Shown: piece by piece, positions 41,639 through 50,900 of the stretch
How positions within the stretch are numbered: the first letter of the stretch is position 1
Layout: every line of letters begins with the position of its first letter
Origin: a virus
Strand: one strand, 5' to 3'
DNA length: 64,000 nt
IMG/VR virus record: IMGVR_UViG_3300035070_002905
Coordinates: 62,001-126,000 of that record
The notes under the pieces: generated by a model
Seen by the model: the letters and a program-made list of their open reading frames with translations, nothing else
The model's database searches: none
What the model was told of the DNA's origin: nothing
Made by a program: the position numbers and the translations under genes

Positions 41639-42745
41639 ATGACTACTAAGATCATCATCCCTGGCCGTGAAGCACAAACTCTAACTGGCATGACTATGGA
41701 CGTAGAGCAAGTTAAAGCAGCTTACGCTGGTCAAATTGATCTTTCTGCGTATAACGTCGACACTCAAGTTGTTGATGGCGAAACAGTAATCACATTCTCA
41801 AACCGCACTGGTACAAAAGGAACTGACATGCAGGTAATTAACGAAGCAGGCTCTAACCCGGTATTCACTACTATCATCATTCCGGGCCGTGAAGCTCAAA
41901 CTATTCCAGGCATGGCGCTTGGCGTAGACGATGTAGTAGCAGCATTCGCCGGTCAAATCGATCTGAAGAACTACGAGTCTCAAGTGGCTCAAGAAGAAAC
42001 AGGTCCAGTAATCACATTCGCAAACCGTACAGGCACAAAAGGAAATGGCATGCAAGTAATCAACGAAGCAGGTTCTAACCCAGTATTCACAACTATCATC
42101 ATCCCAGGTCGTGAAGCACAAACGATCCCTGGTATGGCGCTAGGCGTGGACGACGTGGTTGCCGCTTTCGCTGGTCAAATCGACCTTAAGAACTACGAGT
42201 CTTCAGTTGCTACTGAAGATACTGGTCCAGTGATCACCTTCAGCAACCGTACTGGTACTAAAGGTAATGACCTGTTCGACGTGCTTTCACAGATGATGGC
42301 ATCTCCTACTACGGTAGAAGAAGAGCCGGCTGCTCCAGCTGGTCCTACTGGTACTAAGATCCTGATCCCAGGCCGTGAAGCTCAGGTAATCCCTGGTATG
42401 CTGATGGACGCTGAGCAAGTTAAAGGTGCTTACGCTGGTCAGATCGATCTATCTGCTTACAACGTTGACGTTAGCGTTGACGGTGACTTCCAGGTAGTGA
42501 CGTTCACTAACCGCACTGGTACTAAAGGTGCTGTCCTAGACGACAGCGCTGCACTTAAGCACACTAAGATCGTGATCCCTGGTCGTGAAGCTCAGGTGAT
42601 CAGCAACATGGTACTTGACGCTTCTGGCGTTAAAGCTGCTTACGCTGGTCAGATCGATCTATCTGCGTACAACGTAGAAGAAACTGAAGACGGTGACACG
42701 TTAGTAGTAACGTTCTCTAACCGTACAGGTACTAAAGGCGCTTAA
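41639..42745 (+). CDS. Poly-ubiquitin-like precursor: five tandem PRTRC-C-like (Prok_Ub) domains
   Basis: 368 residues. Five domains of 58-59 residues at 3-61, 77-135, 151-209, 239-297 and 309-367. Each begins I-I-I-P-G-R-E-A-Q and ends N-R-T-G-T-K-G, resembling PRTRC system protein C, whose members end ...TF-x-x-x-x-GTKG (from memory of the family). Linkers of 11-29 residues separate them, and the last domain is followed by a single Ala, so cleavage after Gly would expose five identical C-termini. The downstream E2-like, JAMM and E1-like genes are the expected processing and conjugation partners. It has its own promoter region and terminator. Confidence 0.8.
   Translation: MTTKIIIPGREAQTLTGMTMDVEQVKAAYAGQIDLSAYNVDTQVVDGETVITFSNRTGTKGTDMQVINEAGSNPVFTTIIIPGREAQTIPGMALGVDDVVAAFAGQIDLKNYESQVAQEETGPVITFANRTGTKGNGMQVINEAGSNPVFTTIIIPGREAQTIPGMALGVDDVVAAFAGQIDLKNYESSVATEDTGPVITFSNRTGTKGNDLFDVLSQMMASPTTVEEEPAAPAGPTGTKILIPGREAQVIPGMLMDAEQVKGAYAGQIDLSAYNVDVSVDGDFQVVTFTNRTGTKGAVLDDSAALKHTKIVIPGREAQVISNMVLDASGVKAAYAGQIDLSAYNVEETEDGDTLVVTFSNRTGTKGA
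41645..42739 (+). repeat. Five tandem coding repeats of the ubiquitin-like precursor
   Basis: Units at 41645-41821, 41867-42043, 42089-42265, 42353-42529 and 42563-42739. Units 2 and 3 share linker and nearly all residues but differ at many third codon positions, so the repeat is kept at protein level, not by recent copying. Confidence 0.85.
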
Positions 42746-42761
42746 GCCTTAGGTATTCTGG

Positions 42762-42791
42762 AAGGCGCCCCTCCGGCGCCTTTCTTTTTTT
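42762..42791 (+). terminator. Intrinsic terminator after the poly-ubiquitin-like gene
   Basis: AAGGCGCC / GGCGCCTT stem, five-base loop, then TTCTTTTTTT. It separates the precursor gene from the enzyme genes, so the precursor can be made in excess. Confidence 0.9.
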
Positions 42792-42809
42792 GCTAATCCA
42801 GGAGTAACC

Positions 42810-43409
42810 ATGGACTATCCACAACCAAGTGACGTACAGAAGCAGATCAATGATGCTATCGTAGCCTGTCTAGATAATAACATCATCCGTTCTCTGGAAG
42901 ACATCCTGGAGCCGATTATCGGTGAGCAGAAAGGAGTCTTCAATGGTTCAATCAAATATCGTGGCGATATCAGCGATGCACAGATGCTGGTTAAACAGTA
43001 TGTAGGCATGATGCCTCTACAACAGATCTGCGGTCGTATCCTCCACGACGATACAATCATCCGCCTATGGAAGGGCGAGAGCTGTGTGGTAACTGAATCC
43101 CTGATGAACACTACATTCGTTCGTCGTGGTGAAGATCACCTCAAGCTTATCTTGGTCACCGTAAATGACCCGGCTACAGTAGACTACGTGAGTAATCTAG
43201 ACTGTGCGTACAACATCGAGCTAAATGAAATGCCGGAAGGCCGCCTTGGTATTGAGCTGCAAGTTCCAGTCAGCACTACCAACGCCGATCACTACTTCCA
43301 ATTCCTACAGCGTCTACCAGCTATCCTAGACGTATACTACACTCTACTGACGAGGTTCCCTACATGTCAAATCTCTTCGATCAATTTTCCGGACTTTCTG
43401 AATTCGTAG
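42810..43409 (+). CDS. Unknown cassette protein, 199 aa
   Basis: First gene after the terminator, AGGAGTAACC upstream. Helical N-terminus, then a part with strands (HLKLILVTVNDPATVDYV, LGIELQVPVSTT). No known family recognised. Position suggests a role in the ubiquitin-like cassette; PRTRC operons also contain small uncharacterised members (E, F). Confidence 0.65.
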   Translation: MDYPQPSDVQKQINDAIVACLDNNIIRSLEDILEPIIGEQKGVFNGSIKYRGDISDAQMLVKQYVGMMPLQQICGRILHDDTIIRLWKGESCVVTESLMNTTFVRRGEDHLKLILVTVNDPATVDYVSNLDCAYNIELNEMPEGRLGIELQVPVSTTNADHYFQFLQRLPAILDVYYTLLTRFPTCQISSINFPDFLNS

Positions 43410-43648
43410 ATCTGCGTCACGAGTCGTATATGTCTCTGAACAATCTACTAGAAGGCCTTCGTAGCTTCAACGGCACACCTTCAGAAGCTCTTGAGATGGT
43501 TACTACAAGTAACTGGCAAGAAGGGCTTAACGAATACCAGCGACAGCAACAGCGTGTTCGTAACGGTAACCAACAAACGATCCGCGCTATGCAGCAGATC
43601 ACTTTCCGCGACTGTAAACCTGTAATGAGAGGAATCATCTATGTCTAG
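43364..43648 (+). CDS. Unknown cassette protein, 94 aa
   Basis: Overlaps the previous gene by 46 bases and the next by eight. Helical, Gln/Arg-rich C-terminal half (NEYQRQQQRVRNGNQQTIRA). One Cys (RDCKPVM). No family recognised. Confidence 0.6.
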   Translation: MSNLFDQFSGLSEFVDLRHESYMSLNNLLEGLRSFNGTPSEALEMVTTSNWQEGLNEYQRQQQRVRNGNQQTIRAMQQITFRDCKPVMRGIIYV

Positions 43649-44333
43649 TCATATCGACGCTCGTATCCACGCAGAAGGCTACGTATCTATCAGTAACGAA
43701 GCTGGTGCAAACAAGAACATCTCGATCCCTGACTTCTTGCGTAAGATCAACCAGCTTGAGCAGGAGAATGGCAACCAGACTCAGGAAGTAGGCGAGGCGT
43801 ATACTTACCCGTCGTCTATCCACTCGGTCCAGCGTACCACTGATGGTTTCATTGTAAGCCTGTACTTCAACGAGCGTGAAGCTAACATACGTCACTCGTA
43901 CGGTGAAAGCTACCTGATCACTGTACCTAACGTAATGATCCGTCTGGAGCTACGTAAGGTTAACGGCGAAGAGCGCTACTCGATTGTAGATGCACGCTTC
44001 TACGCTACCGATAAGAACCGCATCAGCTTGCCTACGGTATTCCCTAGCGAGCCACGCAGTCAAGAACATATCTGGGCACTACCATTCCCTAATATGTATT
44101 CCGAAGGTAACATGTGCTACGGCGGTAACAGCATGCCTAGCGTAATCTACCGTGATTGGACTGTACTAGACTCTGTCTACCAGACTCTGATCATCGATGC
44201 ATCATGTAACAACGACTTGAACGTACCGTCAGTTAACGATGGTCCGTCTAATGGCGACGACTGGTTACAAGTCCTAGCCGACCACCACTCTCGCGGTGAT
44301 GGTTTCCCTTACACTCGTCTATACAACTACTAG
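43641..44333 (+). CDS. E2-like protein of the PRTRC-B / Prok-E2_D type
   Basis: 230 residues. The central motif IWALPFPNMYSEGNMCYGG (144-162) matches the PRTRC protein B pattern (aromatic-x-P-x-x-N-x-Y-x-x-G-x-x-C-x-G). C159 would be the catalytic thioester Cys. It overlaps its upstream neighbour and precedes the JAMM gene, as in E2-JAB-E1 operons. Family pattern is from memory. Confidence 0.7.
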   Translation: MSSHIDARIHAEGYVSISNEAGANKNISIPDFLRKINQLEQENGNQTQEVGEAYTYPSSIHSVQRTTDGFIVSLYFNEREANIRHSYGESYLITVPNVMIRLELRKVNGEERYSIVDARFYATDKNRISLPTVFPSEPRSQEHIWALPFPNMYSEGNMCYGGNSMPSVIYRDWTVLDSVYQTLIIDASCNNDLNVPSVNDGPSNGDDWLQVLADHHSRGDGFPYTRLYNY

Positions 44334-44345
44334 GAATATACTACC

Positions 44346-45479
44346 ATGGCAATGATTATTAACCCGATTACTACAGCATTCATGACAGCAGCCGAGTACG
44401 ATTCAGGTGAATTCGCTCGCTTCCCATTCAAGTACATCCTTGAAGAGAACGGCTCGATCATGTACCACACACAACTAAGTGCAGGTCGCTTCGTCTGCAT
44501 GGAAGAAGCTAAGATCAAAGGCCTGGCGGTCAACAAGACGACTAAGCCTCGTGAAGCAATCTTGCAACATCTACCTAACGGTGGTCAACGCGTTCCTGAA
44601 GAGTTCTTCTGGCAGATCCGCCAGTTCTTCCTTGACGTAATGGGTATGGGCCCGTCTACATATGAAGCTCAGGTCTTCGTACTGTGGAACGAGCATACTC
44701 AAGAGTATCGAATCATGGTCCCTAAGCAAACTGTATCAGCAGCAGCGGTACGTTATGACATTCAAGATCAGCTAGGTGAAGGCGACCACATCATTATGGA
44801 TATCCACAGCCATAACGATATGGGTGCGTTCTTCTCGGGAACCGATGACCGTGACGATGCGAAGAACTGCTGGATCTCTGGCGTGTTCGGTAAGCTCTCT
44901 ACTAACCTAGAGTACCGCTTCCGCTTCAACGATGGCACCGGCCACCACTACGAGCTGGCTAAAGGTGATATCTTCACGGTACCCGCAGCACAGTCTCAAG
45001 AGACTCCGCAGGCTTGGATCGACCAGGTTGAAATCCAGACGTACTCGAGCACTCGGTATCAAGGATACAATCGTCAGCCTTATCAAAGCGGTAACTACGG
45101 CGGTTGGCCGAATAGGAACCGCAATGCAGTAGAGACTCAGGACTACCCTGGCTGGGGCGATTCATGGGATGACGATACTACGGGACTTTTTAGCGAGGCG
45201 TCAGACCTGGACGCCTTCTTAAACGGGTCTACATTCTCGGAAGATGATGCATACAGCGAGTTCTATGATACACTGGTTGACTGCCTGTCTACGTTAGACC
45301 CTAAAGAGAGCGTTAACGTTCTTAAAGAGTTCATTAGCTGGATCGACAACCCTGCTCATGAGGCTGAAACTACTGATCGTGAATGGGACTCCTATAGCGA
45401 CGTGACGTATTACTACAGCCTATTTAAAGTAACACCTGAAATGGGTAAAGCTGTCGCACAGGACGTAATGGGAGCTTAA
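44346..45479 (+). CDS. JAMM/JAB-domain metallopeptidase (PRTRC-A-like)
   Basis: 377 residues. A complete JAMM motif: E107 (STYEAQ) and H154-S-H156-x7-S164-x2-D167 (IHSHNDMGAFFSGTD). Zinc peptidases of this type mature ubiquitin-like precursors or remove them from targets. Here the five-domain precursor is the obvious substrate. An N-terminal 100-residue part and a C-terminal acidic/Tyr-rich extension of about 170 residues are extra to the core. Its stop abuts the homing endonuclease start. Confidence 0.85.
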   Translation: MAMIINPITTAFMTAAEYDSGEFARFPFKYILEENGSIMYHTQLSAGRFVCMEEAKIKGLAVNKTTKPREAILQHLPNGGQRVPEEFFWQIRQFFLDVMGMGPSTYEAQVFVLWNEHTQEYRIMVPKQTVSAAAVRYDIQDQLGEGDHIIMDIHSHNDMGAFFSGTDDRDDAKNCWISGVFGKLSTNLEYRFRFNDGTGHHYELAKGDIFTVPAAQSQETPQAWIDQVEIQTYSSTRYQGYNRQPYQSGNYGGWPNRNRNAVETQDYPGWGDSWDDDTTGLFSEASDLDAFLNGSTFSEDDAYSEFYDTLVDCLSTLDPKESVNVLKEFISWIDNPAHEAETTDREWDSYSDVTYYYSLFKVTPEMGKAVAQDVMGA

Positions 45480-46025
45480 ATGGAATTAGAACTGACACAG
45501 GGATGTGTCACTCTTATTGATGATGAAGATGCCGACCTTGTGTCGGCTCACAAGTGGTATCCTTTATACGTACCAAGTAGAGATAAATACATGGTGATAC
45601 GTAATAGGAAGATGGTGAACTACGAGAGGAGTGGTACTAGGTATCTGCATACCTTCCTACTGCCTGTTAAAGATGGATATTCTGTAGATCATATAAACAG
45701 GGATCCTCTAGATAACCGACGTAGTAATTTACGAGTAGCTAATAAGCAGCAGCAGCAGCTTAACACTGGACCTCGCAGGAATTCACCTATCCCGTATAAA
45801 GGAGTATCTTATAAGAAGACTAATAGCAATTACGTAGCTCAGATGTATGCACATGGTAGGAATATACATATAGGATCATTCGATTCTCCTACTGATGCAG
45901 CATTGGCGTATGATGAATACTCATTAGACTATTGGTCTAACATCCCCGACGATCCTATCTCAGGGTCGTATACACAATTCCTATATTTAAACTTTCCGGA
46001 GAAACACAATGGCACTATTGCGTAA
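45480..46025 (+). CDS. HNH-AP2 homing endonuclease (mobile gene)
   Basis: 181 residues. HNH core around 57-90 (H57; VDHINRDPLDNRRSNLRVAN with D70, H71, N79) and a C-terminal AP2 DNA-binding domain at about 105-153 (YKGVSYKKTNSNYVAQMYAH, GSFDSPTDAALAYDEY). Arginine AGG/AGA and AT-rich codons stand out from the neighbours, suggesting separate origin. It starts right at the JAMM gene stop and overlaps the E1-like gene by 17 bases. Confidence 0.85.
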   Translation: MELELTQGCVTLIDDEDADLVSAHKWYPLYVPSRDKYMVIRNRKMVNYERSGTRYLHTFLLPVKDGYSVDHINRDPLDNRRSNLRVANKQQQQLNTGPRRNSPIPYKGVSYKKTNSNYVAQMYAHGRNIHIGSFDSPTDAALAYDEYSLDYWSNIPDDPISGSYTQFLYLNFPEKHNGTIA

Positions 46026-47025
46026 ATTTGATTTACTTTTGCAGGACGTTATCGTCGTGGGTTGTGGTGGTACAGGTTCACGTACAATCCCTATGATCGT
46101 GCAGCTGTTGAAGACTGCTCCTGCAGCGATCGGTCCCGCGCTATACCTAGTGGATGGTGATGAGGTTGAGGCTAAGAACCTTGCCCGTCAGAACTTCATC
46201 GAGCCTGATATCGGTCGTAACAAGGCGGTTGTACTAGCTGAGCGCTACGGCCAGGCTATGGACTTCCCTGTACATGCACATCCGCAGTTCGTTACGGACG
46301 GCGGTAACATCGTGGGTGACATTAACCGATCGGCTAGCTCTAACGACTTCCGTCAGCTAGGCCAGATGCGTAAGATCTGGATCCTTGCAGTAGATAGCAT
46401 CAAGGCTCGTATGATGGTACTTCAACAGGCCGGTCACAACGATGTAATCATCGATGCCGGTAATGAAGATACATTCGGTCAGGTGAGCATCTACGATAAC
46501 ATCCACCTAGAGTGCCTCCAGGGCGACTCTACGCCGGAGTTAGGTCCCTTCCAAGGGGATTACGCACTGCCGTTCATTCCGTCGCCCCTGACGTCGTACA
46601 TCGCCGCTGTGATCAATCCTCCGGTTGCTACCGGTTCGTGTGCAGATCTAGATCAGTCTCTAGCGATCAACAATATGATGTCTGCGGGCATCGTTGGTAT
46701 GCTGCAGAACCTGATCTACAACAACGAGTTCTATACCTGTACTAACTCGTACGACCTGCACCGCGGTAACCAGTCGACTTCAATGAACCACCTCTGGTTC
46801 AACGAGACGATGGGCCGTCAGCGCTTCGAGAAGCAGGAGTTCGGTCGTCTTGGCGATGATCTACCTAACCGTCTGTACGATCACCTGTCTAGCCACTCTC
46901 AGAACTTCCTGATGGCGAAGAACATGGAGACTCGTCGTGGTTCAATGGTACATGAACTGCTTTGCGATATCCGCTCTAAGACTACTGCCGTAGATCCAGC
47001 CGTCCTGGCTGCTCTAAAGCTATAA
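46009..47025 (+). CDS. E1/ThiF-like activating enzyme (PRTRC ThiF-like)
   Basis: 338 residues. Nucleotide-binding GCGGTG (18-23), the conserved DGDEVEAKNLARQNF (D49, D51, R60) and K72, and D129 in AVDSIKAR match the ThiF/MoeB/UBA fold. C211 in TGSCADLDQSL is a candidate catalytic Cys. It would adenylate the C-terminal Gly of the ubiquitin-like domains. No separate zinc-finger pairs are seen. Last gene of the cassette, followed by a bidirectional terminator. Confidence 0.87.
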   Translation: MALLRKFDLLLQDVIVVGCGGTGSRTIPMIVQLLKTAPAAIGPALYLVDGDEVEAKNLARQNFIEPDIGRNKAVVLAERYGQAMDFPVHAHPQFVTDGGNIVGDINRSASSNDFRQLGQMRKIWILAVDSIKARMMVLQQAGHNDVIIDAGNEDTFGQVSIYDNIHLECLQGDSTPELGPFQGDYALPFIPSPLTSYIAAVINPPVATGSCADLDQSLAINNMMSAGIVGMLQNLIYNNEFYTCTNSYDLHRGNQSTSMNHLWFNETMGRQRFEKQEFGRLGDDLPNRLYDHLSSHSQNFLMAKNMETRRGSMVHELLCDIRSKTTAVDPAVLAALKL

Positions 47026-47028
47026 CAA

Positions 47029-47060
47029 AAAGGCCAGCTCCGTGAGGGGCTGGCCTTTAG
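47029..47060. terminator. Bidirectional terminator
   Basis: AAAGGCCAGC / GCTGGCCTTT stem with extended wobble pairs and flanking A/T runs, between the convergent E1-like gene and the minus-strand lysis genes. Confidence 0.85.
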
Positions 47061-47084
47061 TTCTTCTTATTTTTTCGCTTGTCC

Positions 47085-47444
47085 CTAGTTCCTAGCCTCC
47101 AGACGCGTCACCTGCTTTCTTAGTTCCGATAGCTCCCTAGGTACTTCTGATAATGCTTTTAACGTGGCAGATATTTCAGCCATATTAACCTCCGCGGCAG
47201 TTGATCGGTTCTGCGTCTCTCTTAGGCTTATCACTATGCCTTCTATATTTTTAGTATTGGTAGCTGCAATGAACTCCAGCTTATCGATCCTCGATACGCT
47301 ATCTGCTCGATGGTTTATGCTACTCTCTGCTGCATTCAATCTAACTTCAAGCTTCGCAATTGAGTTTTTTACAGTAGTCCATGCACCGAAAAGGGCTGTT
47401 ATTCCAACGCCCAGGGGTACTAAATTGGCTATTAACCATTCCAT
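47085..47444 (-). CDS. Membrane-anchored coiled-coil protein (possible spanin or XhlA-like)
   Basis: 119 residues: one N-terminal membrane helix (LIANLVPLGVGITALFGAW) then a long helical part with heptads (KNSIAKLEVRLNAAESSI ... ELRKQVTRLEARN). Such layout is common in phage lysis accessories. It follows the holin-like gene. Confidence 0.5.
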   Translation of the reverse strand: MEWLIANLVPLGVGITALFGAWTTVKNSIAKLEVRLNAAESSINHRADSVSRIDKLEFIAATNTKNIEGIVISLRETQNRSTAAEVNMAEISATLKALSEVPRELSELRKQVTRLEARN

Positions 47445-47453
47445 ATAATTCTC

Positions 47454-47882
47454 CTACTTAAACTTTCCTACCCATTGTTTCACCACTGCTTCTACCAGTG
47501 GAATAACGAGTCGACGATATCCCCATACAGACACTAGCATAAGCCCAAGGGCAATCTGATAGTATTGAGGCATGCTTTCCAGCACTGTGAATCCCGCCTG
47601 AATATGTGGTACCATCCCAGGAAAGAAAGCAAGAGGCACCGGTAAAAGGAACAGGTAGAAAGAGATATCATCCATCCAACCGGCAGCTGCGCGAGCCCCA
47701 GTATCCTGAGTAATATCTGCAGTCTGTCCTGCTTGTATTGCCTGGATCTTAGACTCCAGGTTGATCTTTTTTAGCTCATCCTTGCGCTCTTTCTGCGCGG
47801 CTTTAATCTTCTGTCCTTCAGTAAAGTAACCTCCGACAGCACTAGCCACCTCACCTACCCATCCGAATCCTAACATAAACAC
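47454..47882 (-). CDS. Putative holin (three-TM type)
   Basis: 142 residues, AAGGAGTGTTT before ATG. A basic helical region (KAAQKERKDELKKINLESK) precedes two clear membrane segments (ISFYLFLLPVPLAFFPGM; YYQIALGLMLVSVWGYRRL), with WMDDISF between, resembling GTA-type 3TM holins. Lysis function is inferred. Confidence 0.5.
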   Translation of the reverse strand: MFMLGFGWVGEVASAVGGYFTEGQKIKAAQKERKDELKKINLESKIQAIQAGQTADITQDTGARAAAGWMDDISFYLFLLPVPLAFFPGMVPHIQAGFTVLESMPQYYQIALGLMLVSVWGYRRLVIPLVEAVVKQWVGKFK

Positions 47883-47890
47883 TCCTTAAG

Positions 47891-47906
47891 AGGCCCCGAA
47901 GGGCCT
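47891..47906 (-). terminator. Short TTCG hairpin after the 1,246-aa fibre gene
   Basis: Minus-strand AGGCCC-TTCG-GGGCCT then CTTAAGG; T-tract is weak, so read-through to the holin-like gene is likely. Confidence 0.4.
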
Positions 47907-47910
47907 ATCA

Positions 47911-50900
47911 TTACCAGTACATGCTCACTGACACTGCATCATCCGTTAGAGTACCTGCTGCGTCTTTAACGTCAACGAATACTTCACCTAGAGTGATCGT
48001 GTAGTTACATGAACGTACTGCACCTGTTGCAGACCTAGCAGTTGCTATAACTGTAGTGGAATCGTCTAGAACCGGTCCAGCAGGAGCTATAGAGTACTGA
48101 CCTGCCTGAACCCGGGTAACAGCGACGGCGTCTGTAAAGTTACCGTGACGACCGTCGATAGCACCTGTATTACTCAGAGTCATGTGCAGTGCATTACCAG
48201 TCGAGGTGTTCTCGTTATGGTTGATGACCGTCTTACCGCCCTCTACGGCCCAGACATTGCCACGAGGTGAGGCAGTCTGCGTGAACGTCATCTCTTTCTG
48301 AGGGAATACCTGCAGAGAAGGCGTACCGCCGAACAGCTGGTTATCACCTACTTCACCCGATACCGTAGCCACTTCAGATGAACCATTCACGATCGTAAAC
48401 GTATTACCGAAGTCGTATAGACCTTTAGGTATGCGTACAGTCACCGGAGCGTTAACGTTCGGGATGTTGTAGCGAAGTCCCGTACGGATAGACTGCCTGT
48501 CCATCGTCACGTCGGTAGATGCCGCAGCAATCGTGTACGTAGTGATAGACTGAATAGACATGTCATTCACGGCGTTACCCGGTGGAGTGTAGAAGAACGT
48601 ACCGCGGTCAGTTGTACCACCGCCGGCGTAAGTTACTTCACCTACCTTCACACCATCAACGTGGATGTCACACGTGTCTTCGCCAGGAGAGTTGATCATA
48701 CTGATCAGATACATTGTATCACGTTCTAGATCGAACGTAGTGTTACCACCAGAGTTGATCATAGTAATCTGTAGCTGACCACTCGATACTGTAACGTTAT
48801 ACTCGAAACGTCCGTTAGAACCCCAAGAGGTGTTGTTCGGTTCGATATCCACCCAGATCTGACCATCGTGAGCTGCTCCGAACATAGCTCGTAAATCTGT
48901 ACGGAAGCCGTTAGCACGACAGGTATCCCAGAATGCCTGAGTATTATTAGGCGCTTGCAGTGTAATTGTACCACCGGTCTGAGTACAGCGGATCACTTCA
49001 GGGAATCCTGCGTGATTCTCTGTATTTACCCAGCGGACGTTGTTACTACCTGTCCAACCCGAGTCGGCTAGGGTATTGCCCTCTGCGAAGAAGAACTGAC
49101 CTACCGGCTCACCTGAAGCGATACGCGTAGTAGTCACGTAAGACCAGTCCGATCCATCGTACCAGATAGGTCGATTATCGGCCAGGCCATTCAACGCCAG
49201 AGAACCTGTAGGATGTCCAGTATTCTGCGGGATGATACGAGGTAGAAGTGTACCACGTAACGGTGAATCCTGCTGTACTACCACATTCTTCTCTAGGTCA
49301 GGCTCGTTAATGATAACGTGCATGTCGTAGTCGTATAGGTATACTGCTTGGTTAGTACCAGTCGAACGCTTACGTAGTGTAAGAACTGTATCGCCTGCAC
49401 CGGTAGCGAACTCATATTCGAACTCATACGTATCACCTACGTTGTTATTAGCTGCAGGGATCGTTAGCTCAGCTACCTGCGTACCCGTACTATCCACCAG
49501 TTCGAAGTCCTGCGTAGTACCACCTGAAGAAGTACTGATACCGAATCTCAAGTAGATTTTGATACGTTGGAATAGACAGTCGCGGAAAGTGATCTGCGTA
49601 CCGCCGGAGCCTGCTGTATTGTATCGAATACCAAAGTGAGTACCGCCACTGACGATAGGCATTAGTTCTCGTACCGAACCACCGGTATCAGCGCCGTTCA
49701 TAGTGATCGTCGATGCCGGGTTAAGACTAGTATCGTCGACCTCTGGACGCTTATCTGCTACTAGATCCGTCCAGTAGTTCGTATCGATAGGCCAATCGGT
49801 CTTGTTATTAGCTATCCAAGTACCATATTCACCTGCACTCATACGAGTACCGTGGCTTGCATACTTACCTATGATAACGTCGTCGGCATGGATATCTACC
49901 TGTGAATTGGTAGAGAAGTCGATGTACGCAGTGTTAGGGCCGTGCTCACCGATAGATGAACATGCTATACCTCCAGACGTTCCATCTACTATATCACGAT
50001 CAGACCACTCATCCGTACTAATAGTAGAGACTACTACTTCTGTACCTGTAGGAGTATATAGGGTAGGAGTACCGAATACTACACCTGAGGCGTAAGGCAG
50101 TGGAATGATACTAGACATCAACCCTTCGTACGTCTTGGATGGGTCTATTCTAATCTGTAATCGTATAGAGTCTACTGTATCGGCAGAATCTCGAATCATT
50201 CGGTACTGAGTACCTCCACCGATATCCCCTGTCTGTACCAGACCTAGGATACGGAAGGTAGTCGTAGACGTTCCATCGGGAACTCCACGTACCATGTTCA
50301 TGTTAATACGGTTAGTGATTACTGTATCGCCGCCCGATTGAATGAACAGGATAAAGTCAGCACCTGAAGTGTCTACCGTACCTGCAGTAAGTGCTGGCCA
50401 AGTAATCAAGTCGTACCAACCTATGCCACCTGCACCTAGATCAGTAAACTGTGCATATGCGTGTTGGCTGCCGCCTGCCGGGATGTTCTTAATGAATGAC
50501 GCGTCTAGACGATCATCTGCAGTAAGAGTCTCCAGGGCATCACGTACACCTGCACCGGATGTGTAGATCGTATCGGCTACAAACCCGTATGGATTGTACG
50601 TAGTTGTAGGGTTCAGAGTAACACCTACTGAATCATGGATGATCTCTATATGTGCATCACCGACACCACCTGTATCTAGGAATGTACCAGTTAGATAATC
50701 TTCGATGCGCAGGTAAGATGCTGCGAAGGCACTGTTACCGATTACAATATCACCAGCTACTTGTCCGAAGTTGTAGTGACTACCATTAGATAGTGTTATG
50801 TTACCTACCAGTGCTCCGATGTGCATCTCACAACGTGCAGCTGTGGAGTTACTTACGTTACCTGTAAGTGTAGCGTAAGGCAGTTCGAAGTCTAAGGGCG

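Noticed and set aside
41798-42121. Antisense 107-codon frame in the ubiquitin-like precursor
   Set aside because: It is repetitive only because it mirrors the repeat units, and is Cys/Tyr-rich without a start signal.
41645-42739. Regular repeats that might be taken for a CRISPR or non-coding repeat array
   Set aside because: Units are 177 bases, in one reading frame and conserved at protein level, with coding linkers; no short identical repeats with unique spacers.
47085-47444. Firm call as a spanin
   Set aside because: There is no lipoprotein partner or signal peptide; only a membrane helix plus coiled coil, so it is listed as possible.
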